Source of the DNA: Branchipolynoe longqiensis
Lineage: Eukaryota > Annelida > Polychaeta > Phyllodocida > Polynoidae
Length of the DNA: 64,000 bases
Direction of reading: 5' to 3'
NCBI GenBank assembly: GCA_030323885.1
Contig: CM059191.1
Location: forward strand, 106,932,844 to 106,996,843
This document shows positions 45,031-55,604 of this stretch, piece by piece. The first letter of the stretch is position 1; each line of letters starts with the position of its first letter. Made by a program: the position numbers and the translations under genes. The notes beneath the pieces are model-generated. The model was not told where the DNA came from. It made no database searches and was given only the letters and a program-made list of their open reading frames with translations.

Positions 45031-45340
45031 GGTCCATTAGTTGTTTAAGCAGGGGAAATTTCAGTCATAGACGACTGGTCTTCCTCATTCCACTGCTGGT
45101 CGATAGAAAGCCCGAGCCTACACTTTTACCGACCCAAGGGATTTTTAACCTCCCACACCACATAGACATGGTATGAGAGCAACCGGCCTTTGATGACGCT
45201 GTAAGTTATACACAGTGGTGGAAATCCAAATTGGCAGAGCTGGGAGCATGGGGAATCGAACCGCTGACCCTCAGATTAAGAGTCTGACCTAGAAACAAAT
45301 CAAACACTCTAACCACTCCGCCACAGAGAACGCGGCCGGG
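45028..45340 (-). mobile_element. SINE-C, full-length, inserted into the 55-bp satellite
   Basis: On the minus strand the head is 'tctgtggcggagtggttag' with a B box 'cggttcgattccccatg', then the body ('aaaatcccttgggtcggt'), and a 3' part 'agtggaatgaggaagaccag' ending 'gtttaaacaactaatgg'-like sequence. Satellite sequence breaks after 'accagccactt' and resumes with 'gggtcccctttg', so the insertion replaced at most a few bases. This copy defines the SINE-C 3' end. Confidence 0.9.
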
Positions 45341-45450
45341 TCCCCTTTGTTTGTATGACACTACCTACATGTGGGGTACCAGTGACTTTACCAGCTGCCT
45401 TTGTTTCTATGACACAACCTATAGCTCAGGTACCACCGGATACCAGTGAC
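45341..45450. repeat. 55-bp satellite, resumed after SINE-C
   Basis: One clear unit ('gggtcccctttgtttgtatg', 'acactacctacatgtggggt') and a diverged one follow the SINE-C. Confidence 0.88.
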
Positions 45451-46020
45451 TTCTTGTACTTCACTTATTTCATATTTCAAGCGATTAGATTTCAGTAGTT
45501 ATGCATGTGCTCTGTTTCTCTCAAGGAACCAGCAGGGAACACCTCAAAGAACCCCGCAATGTCACTGGGTGATGAGCTGTGGATCTAGGAGTTCTATTTT
45601 GAACTGTGTCTCATCCCAATTACGCGTCACCATCACCACCTCATTTCCCTGATTGTCTGCCTGGGCCTGTCAAGGGGGCTCGCTAGTGACCAAACCTATT
45701 CAGCACAGTCACACGAGCCCTCAATCACATCACAGCTGCCTCTGCTGAACACTAGGCTATGGACTTGGAAATTTCATTTCTCGGCGCAGCCACCCAGCGC
45801 AGCCCATCAGCGGCTTTGTGGCCTTTGTGCGCTGAGTGTAATGCACCCCTAGTGATGGAGTCTCCGCAATAGGGCTGCTGGTACTGGGCCCTGATGGAGG
45901 CGGGAGGAGGAGGGTGGGGTGTCAGTGTGTTATTATGGAACATGGACGAGTCAGGTGGCAGTGGCAGTCACCATAGCAACAGGGTGGGGTACATTAGGTG
46001 CGAGAGATGCTGATTGGGTA
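45451..46020. other. Unassigned sequence
   Basis: No gene or known repeat is recognised. Low-GC skew and open frames under 70 codons only. Confidence 0.4.
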
Positions 46021-46300
46021 GGTGTTGGAGTTTTACCTTCTGGCAACATCTAAGGTAATATCAAGACAGGTACCGACTTGTGACAGTGCACACTCATGGC
46101 GACTTTATAGTGCTGCCCCACTAGGAGACCAGGCCACCAGCGCCATTACCTGATATCTCCCTCAGTCACATTATCCTGACACCGAGCCAACCAGTCCTTG
46201 CCCTATTTTAATTTTGCCGAGTGCCCGGATAGGAAGCAACAAGTATACATTTTTAAGTCATTGGTTTGACTCGACCGGAAATGGAACTCCCGACATCACG
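46021..46300 (-). mobile_element. SINE-B, nearly complete copy
   Basis: Minus strand: remnant of the B box and 'gtcgagtcaaaccaatgact', 'cttgttgcttcctatccggg', core 'gggagatatcaggtaatggc' and 'gcactataaagtcgcc', tail 'gatgttgccagaaggtaaaa'. The A-box half of the head is lost where the 21-bp array begins. Confidence 0.83.
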
Positions 46301-46311
46301 CTGTCACTAAG

Positions 46312-47300
46312 TGTCAGCCAGGGAAAGTTCTGAGTCAGTGCATGGAAGTTCGGTGTCAGTGGGTGGAAGTTCTGGTTCAGTGGGTGGAAGTTCTGGGTCA
46401 GTGGGTGGAAGTTCTGGTTCATTGGGTGGAAGTTCTGGGTCAGGGAGTGGAAGTTCTGGGTCAGTGGATGGAAGTTCTGGGTCAGAGAGAGGAAGTTCTG
46501 GGTCAGCGCATGGAAGTTCTGTGTCAGTGGGTGGAAGTTCTGGGTCAGTGGGTGGAAGTTCTGGGTCAGTTGGTGGAAGTACTGGATCAGAGGATGAAAG
46601 TTCTGGGTCAGTGGGTGGAAGTTCTGGTTCAGTAGGTAGAAGTTCTGGGTCAGTAAGTGGAAGTTCTGGGTCAGTGGGTGGAAGTTCTGGGTCAGAAGGT
46701 GGAAGTTCTCGGTCAGTGGGTGGAAGTTCTGGATCAGAGGATGAAAGTTCTGGGTCAGTGAGTGGAAGTTCTGGTTCGGTGGGTGGAAGTTCTGGGTCAG
46801 TAAGTGGACGTTCTGGGTCAGTGGGTGGAAGTATTGGTTCAGTGGGTGGAAGTTCTGGGTCAGAGAGTGGAAGTTCTGGGTTAGTAAGTCAAAGTTCTGG
46901 GTCAGAGGGTGGAAGTTCTGGGTCAGTGCGTGGAGGTTCTGGGTTAGTGGATGGAAGTTCTGGGTCAGAGAGTGGAAGTTCTGGGTTAGTAAGTCGAAGT
47001 TCTGGGTCAGAGGTTCTGGGTCAGGGAGTGGAGGTTCTGGGTTAGTCGATGGAAGTTCTGGGTCAGAGAGTGGAACTCCAGGGTTAGTAAGTTGAAGTTC
47101 TGGGTGAGAGGGTGGAAGTTCTGGGTCAGTGCGTGGAAGGTCTGGGTCAGGTAGGGGAGGTTCTGGGTTAGTAAGTTGAAGTGCTGGGTCAGAGGTTGGA
47201 AGTTCTGGGTCAGGGAGTGGAGGTTCTGGGTCATTAGGTGGAAGTTCTGGGTGGAAGTTCTGGGTCAGTGAGTGGAAGTTCTGGGTCAGTGGGAGGAAGT
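46312..47300. repeat. Satellite array, 21-bp unit, about 46 copies
   Basis: The unit is 'gggtggaagttctgggtcag' plus t. As 21 bp is 7 codons, the forward strand reads a GSSGSVG heptapeptide and the reverse strand an LTQNFHP heptapeptide over 244 and 356 codons without a stop. Variation (agtgagtgg, gatcagaggat) falls equally at all codon positions by eye, arguing against coding. Confidence 0.95.
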
Positions 47301-47402
47301 TATCAAAGGTGCTGCTGACAACGGACATACAAGGAAACTTGCAGAATGCTCAGAGAGACAACGGATCCGAACACAAAGGAACCCGTGAGACCTGGGGCCA
47401 TA

Positions 47403-48060
47403 TGCAGGAGTCGGTGATAGTGGCTTTTGGTGTTACAGCCTATTACCGGGTAGCTATCGCCGATGTCGGGAACTGTATGTAGGAGCGCATAACAATTTCA
47501 TTATAGCTAAACGTGAATTTATTTATAGATTTGGGAAATCCCTCTGCATTTGTAGCCATATATTTGGCTCAAATCTATTGAATGCGATCATATTTAACAG
47601 AATTACATACGCAACAAGTGAAATTTCATCAATTTAACCCTAAATTCGAAGCGTTATTAAGGCTACCGCCGCATTGGCGGCGATATTAATATTAATATTT
47701 TCGAATCGACGAAGGTACAGTAAACAGGCGGCGGCGATTTGTTTACGTTACTTTCGTCGATTCGAAAATATAACTATTAATATCGCCGCCGTTACCGCCG
47801 TTATTGCTTCGAATTTACGGTTAATTTGCTGAAATTTCACTTATTGCATATGTAATTCTGTTAAATATGATCGCATTGAATAGATTTGGGCCTAATAGGT
47901 GCCTAACACCAACCTTAAACCACCTATGGATCAGGGTTACCCTAACCTCGTTTAAGGTTTTGGTGTTAGGCCTGTCACTGACTCGTGCATACCGACTTTT
48001 CGGCGCTAAACCAGAAGTCCCGTCTAAACGCGTTTTGGCTCGCTAACACTGACTCCTGCA
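47403..48060. mobile_element. Foldback element with about 155-bp inner palindrome arms
   Basis: The left inner arm (about 47572-47731) and right inner arm (about 47740-47893) are reverse complements over blocks such as 'gaatgcgatcatatttaaca', 'agtgaaatttcat', 'ggcggcgatattaata' and 'ttttcgaatcgacgaa', with a loop of about 15 bp. Outer ends are also inverted: TGCAGGAGTCGGTGATAG at 47403 and, reversed, TGCAGGAGTCAGTGTTAG at 48060. No open frame of substance. It is a non-autonomous DNA element of foldback/MITE type. Confidence 0.85.
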
Positions 48061-48315
48061 AACTCCCATGTTGTATTTCCACCACCAGGCCTGAGGGGGC
48101 AGCAGTCCGTCAGAACACTGCTGCCTGCAGGTGGCGCTGGGTGTGACGCACAGCTCGCCACCTCCGGCTCACTCCCACACTGCGCCGTGTCGCCACTGAT
48201 GGCCCTGCGCACGCATCTCCGCCTAATGCCGCCCTTCTCTCCTTCTTGTCGCTGATTAATGCCGAGTGTTCCCGCTATGTGCAGACAGTGATGGAGTTAC
48301 TGCAGGTCCCCGCTC

Positions 48316-48812
48316 TGTCTGTGTGTCTGTGTGTCTGTGTGTCTGTGTGTATGTGTGTCTGTGTGTCTGTGTGTCTGTGTGTCTGTGTGTCTGTGTGTCT
48401 GTGTGTCTGTGTGTCTGTGTGTCTGTGTGTATGTGTGTCTGTGTGTCTGTGTGTCTGTGTGTCTGTGTGTCTGTGTGTCTGTGTGTCTGTGTGTCTGTGT
48501 GTTTGTGTGTCTGTGTGTCTGTGTGTCTGTGTGTCTGTGTGTGTCTGTGTGTGTCTGTGTGTGTATGTGTGTGTCTGTGTGTGTCTGTGTGTGTCTGTGT
48601 GTATGTGAGTGTATGTGTGTGTCTGTGAGTGTCTGTGTGTGTCTGTGTATGTCTGTGTGTGTCTGTGTCTGTTTGTGTCAGTGTGTACGTGTGTCGGTGT
48701 GTCTGTATGTGTGTCTGTGTGTATCTGTGTCTGTCTGTGTGCCTGTGAGTGTCTGTCTGTGTGTGTGTGTGTCTCTGTGTATGTATGTGTGTGTCTGTGT
48801 GTGTCTGTGTGT
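48316..48812. repeat. Microsatellite (tgtgtctg)n grading into (tgtgtgtc)n
   Basis: Eight-base units tgtgtctg dominate to about 48540, then 10-base tgtgtgtctg forms. All frames on both strands are open. The cysteine/valine-rich or histidine/threonine-rich translations are artefacts. Confidence 0.97.
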
Positions 48813-48869
48813 GCATATACTTGCGGTACCCCGTGTGAACCCTGGCCCCCGCCCCTCCCGCCCCGGCCC

Positions 48870-48922
48870 GCTCTTTCCCCCTCCCCTTCCCCTTCCCCTT
48901 CCCCTCCCCCCCCCCCACCCGG
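48870..48922. repeat. Polypyrimidine tract
   Basis: 'ccccttccccttccccttcc' is followed by a C run. It could adopt triplex or i-motif structures. There is no gene context. Confidence 0.85.
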
Positions 48923-49138
48923 CCCCCACATGCAGGCTCCTGCCCAGATCATAGCTGGCAGTTAATGGGGGTCATGGCCCCATGTCGCCCCCTCTCACAC
49001 CCAGGCTCATGGAGGTGTGTGTGTGTGGGGAGGGGGGTGGGAGGTGAAAGTGGGTGCCAGACTGCAGACAATCACCCACAGAACACTGTCCTAGGATGGA
49101 AAACAAATGGGAGCATTTGGCCATGAAAGGACCTGGGA

Positions 49139-49463
49139 GCGAGACGTAGCTCAGGCGGTAGAGGGTCCACCTGTGAAGGTGTTGGTCATCCGATCGATCC
49201 TGCTCATTGGACACTTTTGCAGTTTGCGCTATTTTCCGTTACAACCAGTGGCCCACAATTGGTTCATCATAGGCTGTGGTATGTGCTGTCGTGTCTGTGG
49301 GAAAGTGCATATAAAAGACCCCTTGCTGCTTATCGGAAAGGGTAGCCTATATGGCGGTGACAGGTTTCCTCCAAAGAAATTGATCAGAATGACCACGTTT
49401 GACATCCAATAGCCAATGGTAAACATCGATGTGCTCTAGAGATGTCGTTCAATAAAACAATCT
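49139..49463 (+). mobile_element. SINE-A, full-length reference copy
   Basis: A box 'tagctcaggcggtagaggg' (about 49147), B box 'ggtcatccgatcgatcc' (about 49184), then the conserved body ('aaccagtggcccacaattgg', 'gtgcatataaaagacccctt') and tail ending 'tcgttcaataaaacaa' at about 49461. The length of about 325 bp and intact promoter boxes make it the best-preserved SINE-A in the window. Flanking target duplications are not evident. Confidence 0.9.
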
Positions 49464-49619
49464 TTCCATTGGAGAGGAGGTATTGCTGTCCCGTGTCTCG
49501 CCGAGGTTTGAGCTGCGTCCGTTGTGAAACCAACGCCAACTAACGCTGTGCCCCCTTCTTTTGTTCAACGGTTTCTGACAGCGGTGACCAGATGCAAACA
49601 ACCGGCTTCTCCTGAAACC

Positions 49620-49848
49620 AAACCAAATCGGTAGGGCGCAGGCTTCCCGTGCAGAAGGTCGGGAGTTCGATTCCCGGTCGAGTCAAACCAATGAGTACAA
49701 AATTGATACTTGTCGTTTCCTAGAGAGACACTCGGCATTAGGATAGGGCAAGGACTGGTTAGCTCAGTGTCCGGATAATGTGACTGAGTGGGGTATCAGG
49801 TCATGGTGCTGAAGGCCTGGTCTCCCAGTGGGGAAGCACCATAATGTC
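49620..49848 (+). mobile_element. SINE-B, head and core, cut by the assembly gap
   Basis: Head 'ggtagggcgcaggcttccc' with a textbook B box 'gggagttcgattcccgg', 'cgagtcaaaccaatgag', 'gctcagtgtccggataatgt' and 'ctcccagtggggaagcacca', stopping at the N run. The 3' tail is lost in the gap. Confidence 0.88.
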
Positions 49849-50348
49849 NNNNNNNNNNNNNNNNNNNNNNNNNNNNNNNNNNNNNNNNNNNNNNNNNNNN
49901 NNNNNNNNNNNNNNNNNNNNNNNNNNNNNNNNNNNNNNNNNNNNNNNNNNNNNNNNNNNNNNNNNNNNNNNNNNNNNNNNNNNNNNNNNNNNNNNNNNNN
50001 NNNNNNNNNNNNNNNNNNNNNNNNNNNNNNNNNNNNNNNNNNNNNNNNNNNNNNNNNNNNNNNNNNNNNNNNNNNNNNNNNNNNNNNNNNNNNNNNNNNN
50101 NNNNNNNNNNNNNNNNNNNNNNNNNNNNNNNNNNNNNNNNNNNNNNNNNNNNNNNNNNNNNNNNNNNNNNNNNNNNNNNNNNNNNNNNNNNNNNNNNNNN
50201 NNNNNNNNNNNNNNNNNNNNNNNNNNNNNNNNNNNNNNNNNNNNNNNNNNNNNNNNNNNNNNNNNNNNNNNNNNNNNNNNNNNNNNNNNNNNNNNNNNNN
50301 NNNNNNNNNNNNNNNNNNNNNNNNNNNNNNNNNNNNNNNNNNNNNNNN
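49849..50348. other. Assembly gap, 500 N
   Basis: Exactly 500 N. The left side is inside a SINE-B and the right side inside a 39-bp array, so the missing DNA should include the SINE tail and more array. Confidence 0.99.
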
Positions 50349-50742
50349 TGTGGTGTGGTGGTGTTGGGGGTGCACATGGTGCATGTGGTGTGGTGGTGTT
50401 GGGGGTTTGTGTGCATGGTGCACGTGGTGTGGCCGTGTTGGGTGTTTGTGTACATGGTGCACATGGTGCACATGGTGTACATGGTGCATGTGGTGTGGGA
50501 TTGTTGGGGTTTGTGTACATGGTGCATGTGGTGTGGTGGTGTTGGGGGTTTGTGTACATGGCACATGTGGTGTGGTGGTTTTGGGGGTTTGTGTACATGG
50601 TGCATGTGGTGTGGCATTCTTTGGGTGTGTGTACATGGTTCATGTGGTGTTGCGGTGGGTGGTATGTGTACATGGTGCATGTGGTGGGGTGTGTACATCG
50701 TGTATGTCTTGTGGCGGTATTGGGGGGGGGGGGGGGGGGGGG
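50349..50742. repeat. Satellite, about 39-bp unit, followed by poly-G
   Basis: 'gtgtacatggtgcatgtggt' and 'gtggtggtgttgggggttt' alternate about ten times, ending in a run of about 20 G at 50722-50742. All frames are open through the array, and the apparent 300-codon frames pass through the N gap. Confidence 0.92.
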
Positions 50743-51150
50743 TTTGCTACATGACGAGCGCTGTCTGCACCAGTAGCCGCCTAATCTACTCACTGGGCGA
50801 TGGAGCTGGGCAGGGAGCTCGGAGTGAGACGATGATTGCCAGCAGATGAGCGCCTTGTGTCGACTATTGACACAAGATTGGCATTCATAGTAAAGTGTGG
50901 AAACGTAATAGAAATACTTAGTTCGTTCACTTCCATGTTTTTCAATTTATGCTATTCTTTATGTAAATATATTAAGTTTGTTCATATAATGTACTTTACA
51001 GTAGGTTTGCACAACTTTATTTAAAAATGGTTAATTTGATGTGCGTGACTAAAGTGAAACAAGAAGACACTTTAGGCTTTTTGAGGACAGTTAGTCTGTA
51101 CCACCTCATGTAGTTTATTAAACCAATTTGATTAATATGGGATATATTGA
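50743..51150. other. Unassigned AT-rich sequence
   Basis: No gene or repeat is recognised. The 62-codon frame at 50836 is not supported by any motif. Confidence 0.4.
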
Positions 51151-51154
51151 ACCA

Positions 51155-51385
51155 GACAGGATGGCCGAATGAGTTAGAGCATCCGTCTCTTGTGTTGGCA
51201 GTTCATGGGATTGTGGGTTCAAACTCTGGTCGAGTCAAACCAATGACTTAAAAGTTTATACTTGTCGCTTCCTAGTCAGGTGCTCGGCATTATTAGGATA
51301 GGGCTAGGAGCAGTGGAATGAGGAAGACCAATCGTCCGCGATTGAAAATCCCCCTGTTTAAACAACTAATGAACCAAAAAAATAC
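51155..51385 (+). mobile_element. Chimeric SINE: SINE-B head joined to SINE-C 3' end
   Basis: 51155-51305 has the SINE-B head ('gatggccgaatgagttagag', B box 'gtgggttcaaactctgg', 'cgagtcaaaccaatgactta') and the start of the core ('ggtgctcggcattattagga'). At about 51308 it switches to 'cagtggaatgaggaagacca' and 'tttaaacaactaatgaacca', the 3' end of SINE-C as seen in reverse at 45028-45080. An A-rich stretch follows. Confidence 0.8.
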
Positions 51386-51779
51386 TTTCATCTAGAATTG
51401 CATTTACTTTGACCATAAATTATATGATTGTGAGGGTTTTTTTATTTTTGAGTGTCTATTGACACAAAATTGATTGTATGCCTGTACATTATATGTCAAA
51501 GCGATGGCTGAATAAAAAATATATATTCCCACCATGAATATGGGCTCTGCTGCTGACACGCCATAAGAAACCACCAATCAATCAAGGTCGAGAGGAGGGG
51601 GGCTTTCTTCCCATCTCTCAGTCCTTTTATGTTAATACTTCCAATGACCAACATTGTGGTGGGCTCTACCCGGTCGGCGGCCGCCGAAGTATGGTGGCGC
51701 CATCTAGCTGATGTTATGATGGCAGCAGCTGTTCTGGTCGTGCCTGTGCGTTATCGTTTGGACAGGATCCATCGCAAAT

Positions 51780-52280
51780 ACGCTGCCAGTTTGAACGCCC
51801 TGCCAGTTTGAGCGCCCTTCTGTTGCTTCTGTGCATGCGTGGACAGAGACAACATTAAAACCACCCTAACTATCACAGTAATTTGTGATTTTTGGGGCTT
51901 TGAAAGCAATTTTCTCTTGTTTCTATTAAATAGTTCAGATCTTTCTCTACAATTTCACATTCAGCTATTTTTTATCAGCCAATTGGAAGTTCTTGAATTT
52001 ATTTTGCGAAAATAGTTTTTGAGGCCGTGATCTGGTAAGGCTAAAACTGGCACTGACACTCAGAATATCCCAACTTTCACTATTATCTCTGTTTTTAATA
52101 CTTTCAGAGTAAATTGCTCTTAGGTTACATTAAATACTTCAGATCTTCCTCTTTAATTGCGCATCAAGATATTTTTAATCGATCCAATGAAAGCTTTTAA
52201 ATCTATTTTACAAAAAAAGTATACAACCACTGGCAGGGCGCTCAAACTGGCAGGGCACTCAAACTGCGACACCGGGTTCA
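51780..52280. mobile_element. Element bounded by inverted 'cagtttgagcgccc' repeats
   Basis: Direct pairs of a 17-bp phrase (ccagtttgagcgccctg) occur at 51782-51815 on the plus strand and in reverse at 52226-52266. Between them two diverged copies of about 120 bp ('agttcagatctttctct' near 51940, 'acttcagatcttcctctt' near 52137) lie in tandem about 200 bp apart. This mirrors the element at 60361-60996: inverted ends around internal tandem repeats. Non-coding. Confidence 0.6.
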
Positions 52281-52644
52281 AGTCTGGGCTCAATGTTATA
52301 ACGGCAGCAACTGTTCCGCACTGTATGCGTCACCGGACGGCTCGGGATCGCCCAGAATTGTCAACCCGCTAAAACATGGGTGCTTAGCGGGTATTAGCTG
52401 CTGCATTAGCTTATGCAAAAGATCTGAAAGTCAAACTCTTTCAAATGCACATATCTGATTTTGGAATGTAATAACAATTCAAAAAGCATATTGCTTCTGA
52501 TTCATTGGAGCTTCCAGTGAATTTATAATTTGAATGTTTGGACCCCTTTGAACATCTTAGGTTACCTATCTATATAGGGTATGCACTGACGTCACGGTAA
52601 GCGGAAGTGCAGCCATTGTGGCGATAGTAACCACAATAATAGCT

Positions 52645-52850
52645 GTCACACTGCAAACTCAATGGCTATGAGCAATCTTCATACAGAAAAAGTGAAATAT
52701 CTATCAAACTAATCCATCTAGAAACAAATCAGCTGGAGCACATATAGAAAACATGTTTACCAATAAGATTATATTAAATTGATAAGGTTAGGGTTCTGGA
52801 TTTCTATTAATTTTGAATAAAACTAATGTTTTGCACTGCGCATCCCGGTG
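52645..52850 (+). repeat. 206-bp repeat, single copy
   Basis: 'actcaatggctatgagcaat' through 'ggttagggttctggatttct' to 'ttttgcactgcgcatc' matches the tandem units at 33865-34690. Confidence 0.9.
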
Positions 52851-52851
52851 G

Positions 52852-52982
52852 CGCAGTTTGAGCGCCCTGCCAGTTTGAGCGCCCTTCTGTTGCTACTGCG
52901 CATGCGCGGATTTTCTGACGCCTTCAAACTGCAGCATGTCACAGTTTGAGCGCCCTGCCAGTTTGAGCGCCCTGCCAGTGGT
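52852..52982 (+). repeat. Cluster of 17-bp 'cagtttgagcgccctgc' repeats
   Basis: Two repeats at 52855-52890 and two at 52942-52980 flank 'ctgcgcatgcgcgga'. The same phrase bounds 51780-52280 and occurs in reverse at 56290-56320, always near a 'gcgcatgcg' motif. Confidence 0.75.
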
Positions 52983-53005
52983 TGTTGTGCATTAGATATA
53001 AAAGT

Positions 53006-53090
53006 TTGTTGTTTGTTGTTGTTTTACATCCTAGCAACATCTAAGGTCATATCAGTGCTGCCTCACTGGGAGACCCAGATTAATTCTTGT
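53006..53090 (-). mobile_element. SINE-B fragment
   Basis: 'acatcctagcaacatctaag' and 'gtcatatcag' (tail in reverse) join directly to 'tgctgcctcactgggagacc' from the core, with about 60 bp deleted between them. Confidence 0.7.
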
Positions 53091-53187
53091 TCTAAATATT
53101 AAAATGCCAAATGTGTCAGTGGTTGTTGTGCATTAGTAATTTAGATATGGCTATGTGAGTATGTCCATAAAACATTTAAAAGTTTGT

Positions 53188-53283
53188 TGTTTGTTTTACA
53201 TCCTAGCAACATCTAAGGTCATATCAGGATGAGTACCAACTTGTGACAGTGCACTCATGACGACTTTTATAGTGCTGCCAGAT
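53188..53283 (-). mobile_element. SINE-B fragment, second copy
   Basis: 'acatcctagcaacatctaag', 'accaacttgtgacagtgcac' and 'tttatagtgctgcc'. It lies about 180 bp from the previous fragment. Both are preceded by similar sequence ('cagtggttgttgtgcatta' at about 52977 and 53118), indicating a local duplication that was later partly deleted. Confidence 0.72.
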
Positions 53284-53479
53284 TATCCAAAAACTTGATT
53301 CAAAGAAATATATAACTCTTGTTTTTAATATTTTAAACGGCTTGGGTAGTCACATGCATATCAATTTAGAATACTGTTTCTCTTCTCTGACTGGCTATCT
53401 GACTACAATTAAAGAGCTTAATAACACTTCTTAGTTTAAAAAAATTCATTATGGATTGAAGTTGTGGAAATGCGGTTAT

Positions 53480-53765
53480 CTTGGGTTGGGGGGGGTCCTA
53501 TCTCTGAGAGGGTGGGGGGGGGGTAATTCTTGTTTATTTTTTGGGTGGGGGGTGGTTTTACATTCTTTTAATTATTGTTTCAAATATCCAGGGGTGGTGG
53601 TGGGTGGGGGCACTTATTTTTTTTAACACAATGTCAGGAGGGGGAGATTATTTTACAAATTAATGTTGTCATCTCTGAAGGGGGGGGGGGTACTTTTATT
53701 TCTCTTTTCTTGGCTGGGGTGAGGGGTTATTTTAATTATTCTTTTTGTATCTCTGATTTTCCTAC
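53480..53765. repeat. Degenerate G-run repeat
   Basis: Segments of 'tatctctgagggg' followed by G runs and 'ttattttaattattcttttt' recur 3-4 times. The same motif surrounds the SINE-B at 62226-62582. G runs of 9-11 make the exact length uncertain. Confidence 0.65.
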
Positions 53766-54650
53766 TGCAGGAATTCACCACACTCGGACAAACAAGAGAG
53801 GGGAGAATTTATATTTCATATCTTTCATATCTTTTATTAACAATGAACAAATTCTCATCGAACTGCAACATTTTGAGTTCTGAGGCTAATTGTTGAGGAA
53901 ATTGACATAAATTTCACCACCCATTGACATAAATTTCACCACACATTTCAGACATCAGTAATTCAAAATATAATGACCAGATGAACTTGTCTTTCAGGAA
54001 TATGTGTTATCTATATGCATATACCAAATCAATTGTCCAAAAAGTTAATCAGAGCTCCATTTGACAAAGGAACTTCGAATGAACTCCCAACAGCATCTGA
54101 AAGACCCATATCACAGATTCATAACAGCGTGCAAAGAATCAAAAGATATTTTGGGTCATAGCTTTTCTTATATTCAAAATGGCATAACTTTGTTAATATT
54201 TACAATATGTTTAGCAATCGGATAGATGGTTAGCACATAAAATTATTTGGCAGAAAACGGCCATCGCGTAGCGCACGGGCGTGCACATACCTAACTATAG
54301 TGACAGTTTCAGGTTCAAATCAGTGTAACTTTCTTGATATTTACATTAGAAAAATTATATGACTACCAAGTTTAAGGTCTCTTCAAGCTCTTTCCATGGG
54401 GATATGTTCCATTGAGATAAAATGCTTTTAAAAAAGATACTCACATAGCTACAAGACATATAGTATTAGTAGGTAGCTATGTGCGAAAAACGCCGATCGC
54501 CTGAGCAACGGACAGACAGGACGCGTGCGTCGCACGGGCGTTAAGTACAAGCGTGCGTCATGCGGTTCTCACGCGTAAATAGCGAACACACTGGACGCAT
54601 CTGCCACGCGTCTTAAGGCCGGTACACACCTGCCGTATAAAACCCCCATT
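53766..54650. other. Unassigned, CpG-rich towards the right
   Basis: 54270-54640 contains repeated 'cgcacgggcgt' and 'gaacacactggacgcatct' motifs. Their reverse complements appear at 56040-56205, on the other side of the polypyrimidine/polypurine array. The array may therefore lie within an element with inverted CpG-rich ends. Confidence 0.5.
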
Positions 54651-54651
54651 C

Positions 54652-55604
54652 CCCCCTCTTCCATTCCCCCCATTCCCCCTCTTCCATTCCCCCTCTTCCA
54701 TTCCCCCCATTCCCCCTCTTCCATTCCCCCCATTCCGTTCCCCCCTGTTGCGTTCCTTCCTATTGCGTTCCCCCGTCTTCCGTTCCCCCTCTTCCATTCC
54801 CCTTCTTCCATTCCTTCTCTTCCATTCCCCCTTCTCCCATTCCTCCCATTCCCCTCTCTTCCATTCCCTTCCTCTTTTCCATTCCCTCCCTTTCCATTCC
54901 CTCCTCTTGTGTTCCCCTCTTGCGTTCCCCTCTTGCATTCCCCCTGTTGCGTTCCTCCCTGTTGCTTTCCCCCCTCTTGCGTTCCCCCCTCTTGCATTCC
55001 CCCATCTTCCGTTCCCCCTCTTCCATTCCCCCTCTTCCATTCCCCCCTCTCCCATTCCCCCTCTTCCATTCGCCTCTCTTCCATTCTCCCTCTTCCATTC
55101 TCCCTCTTCCATTCTCCCTCTTCCATTCCCCTCCTCTTCATTCCCCTCTTCCGATCCCCGTCTTCCGTCCCTCCTCTTCGTTCCTCCTCTTCCTCCCTCT
55201 CTCTTTGTCCCTCCTCTTCCATTCCCCATTCTCCATCTTCCATTCCCCCCTCTTCCATTCCCCCCCATTCCCCCCTTCCATTCCCCCTCTCCCATTCCCC
55301 CTCTTCCATTCCCCTCTCTTCCATTCCCTCTCTTCCATTCCCTCCCTTTCCATTCCCTCCTCTTGTGTTCCCCTCTTGCGTTCCCCCCTCTTGCGTTCCC
55401 CTCTTGCATTCCCCCTGTTGCGTTCCTCCCTGTTGCTTTCCCCCCTCTTGCGTTCCCCCCTCTTGCGTTCCCCCATCTTCCATTCCCCATCTTCCATTCC
55501 CCATCTTCCATTCCCCCATCTTCCGTTCCCCCCTCTTGCTTTCCCCCTCTTTCATTCCCCCTTCTTGCATTCCCCTCCTCTTGCATTCCGCCTCTTTCAT
55601 TCAG
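54652..55604. repeat. Polypyrimidine satellite, about 14-15 bp unit
   Basis: The unit is 'ccccctcttccatt' with gcgttcc and tcttgcattc variants. The plus strand is almost pure pyrimidine for about 950 bp. A block at 54890-55030 is repeated at 55345-55490. Frames of 333-460 codons on both strands are repeat translations. Confidence 0.95.

Noticed and set aside
48246..48954. Cysteine-rich and threonine/histidine-rich open frames on both strands
   Set aside because: Direct products of the (tgtgtctg)n microsatellite.
49628..49700. Possible tRNA gene with an excellent B box
   Set aside because: The sequence continues directly into the SINE-B linker and core, so it is the SINE head.
49764..50793. 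Open frames of about 300 codons spanning the N gap
   Set aside because: Most of the residues are unknown (N). The rest is the 39-bp repeat.
53745..53883. Possible exon after 'ttttcctactgcag'
   Set aside because: A fair acceptor, but the downstream frame shows no coding character and no matching donor or partner exon was found.
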